A stretch of 64,000 nt of DNA. Origin: Rhodococcus sp. SMB37. GTDB taxonomy: Bacteria; Actinomycetota; Actinomycetes; Mycobacteriales; Mycobacteriaceae. Within the stretch, counting starts at the first letter, position 1. The number at the start of each line of letters is the position of its first letter. The notes beneath the pieces are model-generated. The model was given only the letters and a program-made list of their open reading frames with translations. It did not search any database and was not told the origin of the DNA. Positions 1-8,248 of this stretch are shown here, piece by piece. Both the position numbers and the translations under genes were made by a program. The stretch covers positions 117,090-181,089 of the forward strand of contig NZ_SLVY01000016.1 of assembly GCF_004345605.1 (NCBI RefSeq), read 5' to 3'.

Positions 1-3000
1 TACGCGCCGGCCACACCGCGTATGTGCTGTTCACCTCGGGATCGACGGGCCGGCCGAAGGGCGTCGCCGTCACACATCGCGCGCTGGGCACTCAGCTCGA
101 CTGGATGCAGCACACGCTCGAGCTGACCTGCGACGACGTGATTCTGTGGAAGACACCCGTGACATTCGACGCGTCGGTGTGGGAGTTACTGCTGCCCATG
201 CGTCTCGGCGCGCGCCTCGTCGTCGCCGCCCCCGATGGCCACACCGATCCGGCTTACCTCGCGTCGGTGATCGCCTCGGAGAAGGCCACGGTTGCCCAGT
301 TCGTGCCGTCGGTGCTCGATCTCGTGCTCGACGAGGATCCCGGATCGTCGCTGCAACATGTGTTCTCGGGCGGCGAAGCGCTTCGGTCCGCTACCGCCGA
401 ACGCGTGTGCGATGTGCTCGGCGCACAGATCCACAACCTGTACGGGCCGACGGAAACCACGATGCAGGTCGCTCACCGTACCGGCGCATCCGCTTCGGGC
501 CCGAGTATTCCGATCGGCAGGCCGGTAGCGAGTACGACTTTGCTGGTGCTCGACACGCGACTGCAGCCGGTTCCGGTGGGTGTGCGCGGCGAACTCTACG
601 TCGCGGGAGCCCAGGTTGCTCGCGGATACGAGAACGCCCCCGGCCAGACGGGGTCGCGCTTCGTCGCCGACCCGTATTCGGCGAGCGGTGCACGGATGTA
701 CCGCACCGGCGACGTCGTGCGCTGGACGTCCGTGGGCGAACTCGAGTACCTGGGCCGCAGCGACCATCAGATCAAACTGCGGGGCCTGCGCATCGAGATC
801 GGCGAGATCGAGTCGGTGCTCCAATCGATGGACACCGTCGTCGCGGCGGCGGTCGCAGTGGTGTCGGATCGGCTCGTCGGCTACGTGGTTCCCGCTGCCG
901 GTGCGCACGTGGACCTCGAGTCCGTTCGTCACGCCGCGGCAGAGCAGTTGCCGTCGTACATGATTCCCGATGCCATCATCGTGCTCGATGCGATGCCGCT
1001 CAACACCTCCGGCAAGCTCGACCGCAGGGCACTTCCGGAACCGGTGTTCGAGGCACGGGAGTTCCGGGCGCCGACGACGACGACCGAAGAGATCGTGGCG
1101 GGGGTGTTCGGTGCCGTGTTGGGCGTCGAGCGTGTCGGTCTCGACGATGGGTTCTTCGAACTCGGTGGCAACTCCCTCAACGCGACCCGAGTTGCGTCGC
1201 GAGTCGGTGCGGCAGTGGATGCGCGGGTTCCGGTGCGAATGCTGTTCGAGTCGCCGACCGTGGCCGCGCTCGCTGCCGCCGTCGACGAGCTTGCCGGCTC
1301 CGGTGGCGTGAGTCCACTCGAGCCGCAGCCGCGGGTGGGGCAGATTCCGTTGTCGCTGGCGCAGACCCGGATGTGGTTCCTCAACCGTTTCGATCCGGAG
1401 TCCGCGGTGAACAACATCCCGGCTGCGATACGGTTGTCGGGACATCTCGATGTCGAGGCGCTGCGGTCTGCGGTCGCGGACCTGGTGTCGCGCCACGAGG
1501 TGTTGCGGACGGTGTATCCGGAGGTCGGCGGTGTCGGCTACCAGGTTGTGTTGTCGGCCTCTGAGGCTTCGGCTCTGCTGTCGGTCGAAACGGTCTCTGA
1601 AGATAAGGTGTTCGACGCTGCAGCAGTGTCGGTGGGTGTCGGTTTCGACGTGACGGCGGAGCCGCCGGTGCGGGTGCGGTTGCTGCAGGTGTCCGATACC
1701 GAGCATGTCTTGGTTGTGGTTGTGCACCACATCGCTGCCGACGGTTTCTCGATGGGTCCGTTGTCGCGTGATGTGATGCTGGCGTATGCAGCGCGAGCCC
1801 AGGGTGAGGCGCCCTCGTGGGAGCCGCTCGAGGTGCAATACGCAGATTACGCGTTGTGGCAGCGTCAGGTCCTCGGCTCTGAATCGGATCCGGCGTCGGT
1901 GCTGTCGCGTCAGCTGGCCTACTGGTCCGAGGCGTTGACCGGCATACCCGATGTGCTGGGTCTTCCTGCGGACCGCCCACGCCCGGCGGTTGCGTCGTAT
2001 GGTGGTGCGTCGCATGAGTTCAGACTCGATGCGCAGCTGAAGTCGGGTACCGAGTCGCTCGCGCGAGAACACGGCGTCACGCCGTTCATGGTGATCCACG
2101 GTGTTCTTGCGGTGGTTCTCGCGCGGTTGTCGGGGACCGATGACATCGCGATCGGTACTCCGGTGGCGGGTCGTGGTGAGCGGGCACTCGATGATCTGAT
2201 CGGGATGTTCGTCAATACATTGGTGTTGCGCACTCGGATCGATGCGGGTGAGTCGTTCGAGGGTCTGTTGTCGCGGGTCAGGGATGTGGATCTCGGTGCG
2301 TTCGGGCATGCGGATGTGCCGTTCGAGCGTTTGGTGGAGGTGCTCGATCCGGTTCGGTCGACTGCGTGGAATCCGTTGTTCCAGGTGATGTTGACGTTGC
2401 AGAACTTTGCGCCGTCGGAGTTCGAGTTGCCGGGGTTGACGTTGTCGGCGGTCGAGGCTGATCTGCAGCTCGCGAAGTTCGATCTTCAGGTGACGATGTC
2501 GGAGCTGCCCAACGACGGCGGATATGCTGTCTCGTTCACGTACGCGACGGATCTGTTCGATGAGTCGACGATTGTGTCTGCCGCCGAACGCTTCGTTCGA
2601 GTGTTGACGACTGTGGTCGAAGAGCCGCAGGTGATTGTCGGTGATGTCGATTTCCTGACCACGGACGAACGTGCTCGATCGCTGAAATCTGGTAGGGGAC
2701 AGCTTGTCCCTGCGTCCGGGTTCACTGTTCCGGATCTCCTCAGGCAAGGCGGTGAGCGTTCACGCGATGCGGTGGCGATTGTCGGCGCCGACTCGATGCT
2801 GACGTACGGGGAATTCGGAGACCGGGTAGCGGTTCTTGCGCGTCATCTGATTTCGTGTGGTGTCGGGCCCGATACTCGTGTGGCGGTGGCGATGAGCCGT
2901 TCCGTCGAGATGGTTGTCGCGATCCATGCGGTGCTCGCTGCGGGTGGTGCGTATGTACCGATCGATCCGGAGCAGCCGGACGAACGTATCGCGTACGTAC

Positions 3001-5231
3001 TCGACATCGCAGACCCACTACTCGTGTTGAGTGCGTCGGGTGAGGTCATCGATACCGATCGCACTGTGGTGTTCACCGACACTCTGGACGTGTCGGACCA
3101 GCCGACCGCAGTGGTGACCGACGCCGATCGTCTTGCGCCGCTGCGTCCAGAGAATGCTGCGTATGTGTTGTTCACATCGGGTTCGACGGGCCGACCGAAG
3201 GGCGTGACGGTGTCCCACCGCGCTGTGGTGAACCAGCTGTCGTGGATGCAGTCGAAATTCGGTGTGGATGCGTCGGATTCGGTGTTCTTGAAGACGCCGG
3301 CGACGTTCGATGCGTCGGCGTGGGAGTTGTTGTTGCCGTTCGTGTCCGGTGCGAGGATGGTGGTTGCTGGCCCGGATGGTCATCGTGATCCGGTGTATCT
3401 GGCGGGTGTGTTGGTCTCGGGTGAGGTGAGTGTCGCGCAGTTCGTGCCGTCGGTGCTCGATGCGGTGCTCGATGAGCTCGATGGACCTGCGGGTGCGTTG
3501 CGGTTGGTGTTCTCCGGTGGTGAGGCGTTGTCGGGTGCGACTGCGCGGCGGGTTCGGAGCTTGTGCGGGGCGGATGTCCACAACCTGTACGGCCCGACCG
3601 AAGTGACGATGCAGGCGACGCATCGTGTGGCCGACGAAGTAGCCGGTACTCAGGTGCCGATCGGTACGACCGTGTGGAACACCGATGCGTGGGTGCTCGA
3701 CGTTCGGATGCAGCCGGTCCCGATCGGGGTGGTCGGTGAGTTGTATCTGTCGGGTGATCAGTTGGCGCGGGGATATGCGGGTCGTGCGCAGTTGACGGCG
3801 GATCGGTTCGTGGCGAATCCGTTCGGTGGTGTTGGTGAGCGGATGTATCGCACGGGGGATCTCGTGCGGTGGAATCGTGCGGGTGAGCTCGAGTATGTGG
3901 GTCGTAATGATCAGCAGGTGAAGTTGCGTGGGCAGCGGATCGAGCTCGGTGAGATCGAGTCCGTGTTGCGCGGCGTTGAGGGCGTCGTCGCGGGTGCGGT
4001 TGCGGTGTGGGCGGATCAGCTGGTCGGCTATGTGGTGCTTGTCGACGATATTTCAACGTCGGATGTGCGTGCCGCGATGGGGGAGGTGCTGCCGTCGTAC
4101 ATGGTGCCGTCGGCGTTTGTGGTGCTCGAGGCGTTGCCGTTGAATGTGAACGGTAAGTTGGATCGGAAGGCGTTGCCGGAGCCGGTGTTCGAGGTCCGTG
4201 AGTTCCGGGCGCCGGTGACGACGGCCGAGCAGGCTGTGGCGTCGGTGCTTGCAGAGGTGCTGGGCATCGAACAGGTCGGCCTGGACGACGACTTCTTCGC
4301 GCTCGGCGGCACCTCCCTCGTCGCGACGAAACTCGTCTCGCGTCTGCGTACAGAGTTGGACACCCAGGTGCCCTTGCAGTGGCTGTTCCGGGAGTCGACC
4401 GTCGAAGGCCTCGCTCGATTGGTCTCCGAGGGCTCCGATGTGAGTATGTCGGACGCGCTCCGCCCGGTGCTGCAGCTGCGCGCGCAGGGCTCCGGCACAC
4501 CGCTGTTCTGCGTGCATCCGATCGTCGGGTTGTCGTGGTGCTACACCGGCTTGTCGCAGCAGCTCGACACCGATGTCTACGGCCTGCAGACGCCGGCCGG
4601 GACCGAAGCCGACTTCGCGCCTGCCACCCTCGACGATCTCGCCAAGCGGTACGTCGAGGAGCTTCGCCGCGTTCAGCCGCACGGACCGTACCGCTTGCTC
4701 GGCTGGTCGCTGGGCGGTGTGATAGCCCATGCGATGGCGGTGCAGCTGCAGGCCGCGGGTGAATCGGTGGACCATCTCGTGATGCTCGACTGCTTCGTGA
4801 ACGGGTCGTCCGAGCCTTCGACCGACGAGCGGACAGCAGTGTCCATTGCCGATCTGCTCGCGGGGTTCGGCTTCGACGGGGACGAGCCGCAGGATGTAGC
4901 CGGGCTCATCTCGGCCGTCGCAGAGCTGACCGGCAATTCGGTCGACGACACCGAAGCGATGGTGCAGCGACTGATCGCCACCGCAGAGCACAACTCGACG
5001 CTGCTCAGCAGGCACCGTCCGGGAGTGTTCGACGGCGACGTCGTGTACTTCACGGCCTCTGCCGACGGTCGAAGCGGAGTCGCAGGCTGGACCGACGCCG
5101 TCACGGGCGAAATCCATGATCATCCAGTGCCCGTGACACATTGGCACATGACTTCACCCGAGGCTCTTGCTGTCGTCGGACCGACGGTGCGTAGAGTCAT
5201 CGAACCGTCATCACCGACCACCGACAACTGA
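1..5231 (+). CDS. Nonribosomal peptide synthetase, C-terminal part (A-PCP-C-A-PCP-TE), 5' truncated
   Basis: The frame is open from base 3, so the gene begins upstream of the window; what is visible ends the assembly line. Counting from the GTG at 24, the order is: adenylation domain cut just before its A3 loop (LFTSGSTGRPKG), carrier domain with Ser384 in GGNSL, condensation domain with HHIAADG near residue 570, a complete second adenylation domain (A3 near 1050), carrier domain with Ser1431 in GGTSL, and a type I thioesterase with Ser1562 in GWSLGG. No epimerase or methyltransferase domain is present. Read against GrsA, both adenylation pockets give the same ten-residue code, DAWQFGLMQK, so the last two units are probably the same amino acid; I do not assign it. 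The product could be a siderophore or another peptide. Codon use in roughly 1300-4250 is richer in TTG and GGT than the ends. Confidence 0.95.
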   Translation, partial: RAGHTAYVLFTSGSTGRPKGVAVTHRALGTQLDWMQHTLELTCDDVILWKTPVTFDASVWELLLPMRLGARLVVAAPDGHTDPAYLASVIASEKATVAQFVPSVLDLVLDEDPGSSLQHVFSGGEALRSATAERVCDVLGAQIHNLYGPTETTMQVAHRTGASASGPSIPIGRPVASTTLLVLDTRLQPVPVGVRGELYVAGAQVARGYENAPGQTGSRFVADPYSASGARMYRTGDVVRWTSVGELEYLGRSDHQIKLRGLRIEIGEIESVLQSMDTVVAAAVAVVSDRLVGYVVPAAGAHVDLESVRHAAAEQLPSYMIPDAIIVLDAMPLNTSGKLDRRALPEPVFEAREFRAPTTTTEEIVAGVFGAVLGVERVGLDDGFFELGGNSLNATRVASRVGAAVDARVPVRMLFESPTVAALAAAVDELAGSGGVSPLEPQPRVGQIPLSLAQTRMWFLNRFDPESAVNNIPAAIRLSGHLDVEALRSAVADLVSRHEVLRTVYPEVGGVGYQVVLSASEASALLSVETVSEDKVFDAAAVSVGVGFDVTAEPPVRVRLLQVSDTEHVLVVVVHHIAADGFSMGPLSRDVMLAYAARAQGEAPSWEPLEVQYADYALWQRQVLGSESDPASVLSRQLAYWSEALTGIPDVLGLPADRPRPAVASYGGASHEFRLDAQLKSGTESLAREHGVTPFMVIHGVLAVVLARLSGTDDIAIGTPVAGRGERALDDLIGMFVNTLVLRTRIDAGESFEGLLSRVRDVDLGAFGHADVPFERLVEVLDPVRSTAWNPLFQVMLTLQNFAPSEFELPGLTLSAVEADLQLAKFDLQVTMSELPNDGGYAVSFTYATDLFDESTIVSAAERFVRVLTTVVEEPQVIVGDVDFLTTDERARSLKSGRGQLVPASGFTVPDLLRQGGERSRDAVAIVGADSMLTYGEFGDRVAVLARHLISCGVGPDTRVAVAMSRSVEMVVAIHAVLAAGGAYVPIDPEQPDERIAYVLDIADPLLVLSASGEVIDTDRTVVFTDTLDVSDQPTAVVTDADRLAPLRPENAAYVLFTSGSTGRPKGVTVSHRAVVNQLSWMQSKFGVDASDSVFLKTPATFDASAWELLLPFVSGARMVVAGPDGHRDPVYLAGVLVSGEVSVAQFVPSVLDAVLDELDGPAGALRLVFSGGEALSGATARRVRSLCGADVHNLYGPTEVTMQATHRVADEVAGTQVPIGTTVWNTDAWVLDVRMQPVPIGVVGELYLSGDQLARGYAGRAQLTADRFVANPFGGVGERMYRTGDLVRWNRAGELEYVGRNDQQVKLRGQRIELGEIESVLRGVEGVVAGAVAVWADQLVGYVVLVDDISTSDVRAAMGEVLPSYMVPSAFVVLEALPLNVNGKLDRKALPEPVFEVREFRAPVTTAEQAVASVLAEVLGIEQVGLDDDFFALGGTSLVATKLVSRLRTELDTQVPLQWLFRESTVEGLARLVSEGSDVSMSDALRPVLQLRAQGSGTPLFCVHPIVGLSWCYTGLSQQLDTDVYGLQTPAGTEADFAPATLDDLAKRYVEELRRVQPHGPYRLLGWSLGGVIAHAMAVQLQAAGESVDHLVMLDCFVNGSSEPSTDERTAVSIADLLAGFGFDGDEPQDVAGLISAVAELTGNSVDDTEAMVQRLIATAEHNSTLLSRHRPGVFDGDVVYFTASADGRSGVAGWTDAVTGEIHDHPVPVTHWHMTSPEALAVVGPTVRRVIEPSSPTTDN

Positions 5232-5249
5232 CAGGGCCGGAACCGCCAA

Positions 5250-6242
5250 ATGACCAAGTACGTCCTGCGTGGAGCCGCGTTGTGCGCCGCGGTCGTGTTC
5301 ACCTTCGCGGTGCCTGCCGTGCCCGCTGTCGCGGCCCCCGCGCCTCACGTGGATCGCATCGAGCAGGTCGACGACCGTAACTCGGACATGTATGTGTACT
5401 CGCCGTCGATGGGCAGGAACATACCCCTGCAGGTCATCGAGCCTGCAGATACTTCTGTTCCGCGCCCGACGCTGTACCTGCTCAACGGGGCCGGCGGCGG
5501 CGAGGACGGCGCGAACTGGCTCAACCAGACCAAGATCCTCGACTTCCTCGCAGACAAGAACGTCAACGTCGTGATCCCGGCCGAGGGAATGTTCACCTAC
5601 TACACCGACTGGATCGAAGAAGATCCGGTCGTCGGAGTGGCCAAGTGGCAGACGTTCCTGACGGAGGAGTTGCCCCCGGTGATCGACGACGCTCTGGGCG
5701 CCACGGGTGTCAATGCGATCGCGGGCCTGTCGATGGCGGCGACGTCGGTGCTCTCTCTGGCGATCCATGCTCCGGATCTCTACCGCGGCGTCGCGTCGTA
5801 CAGCGGGTGCGCGCAGACCAGCGATCCGCTCGGCCAGGCCTACCTGCGGTCGGTGATCGAGGGCATGGGGGAGACCGACGCGACCAACATGTGGGGCCCG
5901 TACGACGGTGACGGCTGGGTGGAGAACGACCCTACGGTCAACGCCGAAGGCCTGCGCGGTCTCTCGCTGTACATCTCGAACGGAACAGGTCTGCCCGGGC
6001 CGTACGAGGATCCGGCACTTCCGCGGACGCCGCAGGCACCGCCGCTGCTCGACCAGGTTGTCGTGGGCGGCGTCATCGAAGCCGCTACCAACATCTGCAC
6101 CCACCGACTCCAGGAGCGGTTGGGGGAACTCGACATACCCGCGACGTTCCACTTCCGGGCCGAGGGCACCCACTCGTGGGGCTATTGGGAGGACGAGCTT
6201 CAGCGTTCCTGGCCGCAGCTCGCTGAGTCGATGGGGCTGTGA
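5250..6242 (+). CDS. Secreted antigen-85-like mycolyltransferase/esterase
   Basis: This 330-residue exported alpha/beta hydrolase resembles the antigen 85 and corynebacterial Cmt mycolyltransferases, which move mycolic acids onto trehalose or arabinogalactan in the envelope. A Sec signal peptide occupies residues 1-28 and ends at an AVA-AP cleavage site. The nucleophile motif is GLSMAA with Ser161, and His308 lies in the late GTHSWGYW segment, as in the family. The length fits. It begins 18 bases after the NRPS stop and could be cotranscribed with it. Its last 43 bases overlap the 3' end of the lipase on the other strand. Mycolyltransferase activity is inferred from the family; a general esterase is possible. 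Confidence 0.85.
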   Translation: MTKYVLRGAALCAAVVFTFAVPAVPAVAAPAPHVDRIEQVDDRNSDMYVYSPSMGRNIPLQVIEPADTSVPRPTLYLLNGAGGGEDGANWLNQTKILDFLADKNVNVVIPAEGMFTYYTDWIEEDPVVGVAKWQTFLTEELPPVIDDALGATGVNAIAGLSMAATSVLSLAIHAPDLYRGVASYSGCAQTSDPLGQAYLRSVIEGMGETDATNMWGPYDGDGWVENDPTVNAEGLRGLSLYISNGTGLPGPYEDPALPRTPQAPPLLDQVVVGGVIEAATNICTHRLQERLGELDIPATFHFRAEGTHSWGYWEDELQRSWPQLAESMGL

Positions 6243-7084
6243 TCGTCCAGCGCGCCCAGCACGAGCTCGGCGGCGGCCGGGTCGGCCAATAGACCGAGGT
6301 GCCCTGCGGTGCTCGACGGACATACGTCCTGCAGCACGATGTTCGTGACGTTCGGTGCCTCCGCGTACCCGCTGGTGTAGGGCACGACGGTCTGGTCGTG
6401 GCTGGTGAGGATATTGGTGTAGTCGATGGACGGCTCGAAGATCCCCGTGTTCCGGAGTCGTTCCAGGAACGGCGAACCCGGCAACATGTCGACGCACGCC
6501 GCGCACACTGCTTCCAACGCGGGGCGGACCGCGTCCGGTGTCTGCGACCCGAATGCGTCGGTGCCGTGCCACAGGGGTGCCAACGACACGTAGTCGTCGA
6601 CCTTGTCGGCGCCGCCCTGGAACTGCACCCACTGCGACGGGACGAGTGTGCCTTGCGAGTGGCCGACGACATCCACCTTTGCGGCGCCCGTCCGGGCGAG
6701 CACTTCGTCGACGAATGCTGCCATCTCGTGCGCAGCCGCGTCGATGGGGCCGAGCCCGCCGACGGCATCGATCGGCCACGGACCACCGACATCGCCGTAC
6801 GTGAAGCTGACGACGCAGCGGCCCTCGTTCGCAAGGAGCGGTGCAAGGGTCTGCCAGCCGATCTGTTTGTTTCCACTCGTGTTGTGCACGAGAACGACGG
6901 GTTCCTGCGCGGACGTGCACGGTACGTTCGCTCCCGCGGGTGAGCCACCTGGGTTCGTCAGTTCGACAACGACCCCGTTGTGGTAGTCGTACGGCACGGG
7001 ACGCGAATCCTGAGCGAGTGCGGTAGGCGTGATCACGAGGGCGATCGCCGTCGCTCCGAGAATAGGTAGGGCACGAGACAACAC
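6200..7084 (-). CDS. Secreted triacylglycerol lipase/esterase (class 2 lipase-like)
   Basis: The gene encodes about 294 residues of a secreted alpha/beta hydrolase. I chose the GTG at 7084 because an AGGA sits nine bases before it and translation then opens directly with a signal peptide ending near TALAQ; an ATG at 7150 would add an unlikely hydrophilic leader. The mature part has an oxyanion-type HNTSG segment and the lipase box GHSQG with the nucleophile Ser. Several Cys pairs suggest disulphides, consistent with export. The family hydrolyses acylglycerols or other esters outside the cell. The gene converges on the mycolyltransferase gene and overlaps it by 43 bp. Confidence 0.82.
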   Translation of the reverse strand: MLSRALPILGATAIALVITPTALAQDSRPVPYDYHNGVVVELTNPGGSPAGANVPCTSAQEPVVLVHNTSGNKQIGWQTLAPLLANEGRCVVSFTYGDVGGPWPIDAVGGLGPIDAAAHEMAAFVDEVLARTGAAKVDVVGHSQGTLVPSQWVQFQGGADKVDDYVSLAPLWHGTDAFGSQTPDAVRPALEAVCAACVDMLPGSPFLERLRNTGIFEPSIDYTNILTSHDQTVVPYTSGYAEAPNVTNIVLQDVCPSSTAGHLGLLADPAAAELVLGALDDHSPIDSASCGQER

Positions 7085-7221
7085 AGACGACCATCCTAAT
7101 TCCGTTCCTCCGCATGGGGGCTGTACGGAAGTTGTCCACAGGGACGGCATTCGTACACAGAATCTGCGATTTCCTGGAACGGGGCTGGTGCCGGGCGAAC
7201 TGGTAGACGACGCTGCATCGT

Positions 7222-8193
7222 GTGGGGGACGACAAGATCATTCGACGATGCGAGGCGCGTGCACGTGGTGTCACCGACTCCGAAGTCCGGCGACTGGTAC
7301 GAACAGGAGTATGGACTCGATTGGGCTCGGGTGTGTATATCCCGTCCGGCATCTACGCAGCCGCAGATGAGCGAGATCGGCATGTCTACCGCGCGAGGGC
7401 GGCGATGGAGAACTTCCGAGACGGCACCGCTCTGAGTCACGTGTCGGCGGCGGTACTGCACGGACTGGAGACGTGGCAGATTCCGCTCGATGCCGTCCAC
7501 GCGACTCGCAATCGCTCCGGTGGAAGTCGACAGGGGTCCGGTTGCGTGCTGCACTCGTCGAAGTTCACCGAGGACGAGGTGATGTCCAGGGACGGCGTGC
7601 GTGTGCTTTCCGTCGAACGGACGATCGCCGATCTCTCGTCGACGCTGTCGTTCGAGCAGGCTGTTGTGGTGGGGGACCGGGCCCTGAGGATCGGCGTCAC
7701 CACGCTCGACGAACTGAATCGAGCTATCGAGCGCATGGGCCGGCATCCGGGCCATGCGAAGGCGGCGCGAGCTGTCCGTTTCATGAGCGACCGCAGCGAC
7801 AGCGTCGGCGAATCTCGCAGTCGAATCCTGATGATCGGTGCGCAGTTGCCCATCCCCGAAGAACAGCCTGATGTGTTCGATGCGAATGGTCGCTGGTTGG
7901 CTCGCGTCGACTTTCTACTTCCTGAGCACGGAGTGATCGGCGAGTTCGACGGGCGGATCAAGTACCGGCGTGACGGTGTCGCTACCAGGGATGCAGAGGA
8001 CGTCGTCTTCCAGGAGAAGCTGCGCGAGGATCGGCTGCGGCATGCGGGATGGGTCGTCGTGCGGTGGACGTGGGCAGATTTGCAGACGCCGGACACACTC
8101 GTCGCTCGAATTCACGAGGGGATCGCCCTGGCTGCGAGGGGGAACGGTCCGATGGGGACCTTCGAAACCCGGAAGCTAGCAGGGCAAATGTAA
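7222..8193 (+). CDS. AbiEi-like winged-helix plus DUF559 (PD-(D/E)XK-like) protein
   Basis: This 323-residue cytoplasmic protein starts at GTG. The N-terminal third looks like the AbiEi antitoxin helix-turn-helix region (RLVRTGVWTRLGSGVYIPSG), followed by the signature LSHVSAAVLHGL near residue 75. The C-terminal hundred residues resemble DUF559/Vsr-like endonuclease folds: DFLLPEHGVIGEFDG, a conserved Lys in RIKYR, then QEKLREDRLRHAGW and VVRWTWADL. AbiEi proteins are antitoxins of type IV toxin-antitoxin systems, but no AbiEii nucleotidyltransferase lies next to it, so this is an orphan and its role is unknown. A decayed paralogue lies at 18415-18930. A strong hairpin follows the stop codon. 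Confidence 0.75.
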   Translation: MGDDKIIRRCEARARGVTDSEVRRLVRTGVWTRLGSGVYIPSGIYAAADERDRHVYRARAAMENFRDGTALSHVSAAVLHGLETWQIPLDAVHATRNRSGGSRQGSGCVLHSSKFTEDEVMSRDGVRVLSVERTIADLSSTLSFEQAVVVGDRALRIGVTTLDELNRAIERMGRHPGHAKAARAVRFMSDRSDSVGESRSRILMIGAQLPIPEEQPDVFDANGRWLARVDFLLPEHGVIGEFDGRIKYRRDGVATRDAEDVVFQEKLREDRLRHAGWVVVRWTWADLQTPDTLVARIHEGIALAARGNGPMGTFETRKLAGQM

Positions 8194-8235
8194 AGCAAGC
8201 AGCCCTGGTGGATGACCACCAGGGCTGCTTGCTTT
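8192..8235. terminator. Bidirectional intrinsic terminator
   Basis: Two perfect 20-bp arms (8192-8211 and 8216-8235) enclose a four-base ATGA loop between two converging genes. The A/T ends of the arms supply U-rich tails in both directions. Confidence 0.9.
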
Positions 8236-8248
8236 GTACTAGGCCTGC

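Noticed and set aside
186..2747. A long minus-strand frame opposite the NRPS
   Set aside because: Shadow of the NRPS coding frame, Arg-rich and without motifs.
1..5231. Naming the amino acid of the NRPS code DAWQFGLMQK
   Set aside because: I do not recall a secure match for this pocket, so any assignment would be a guess.
5211..7352. A 713-codon minus-strand frame over the mycolyltransferase and lipase genes
   Set aside because: Shadow frame; both real genes have signal peptides and catalytic motifs in other frames.
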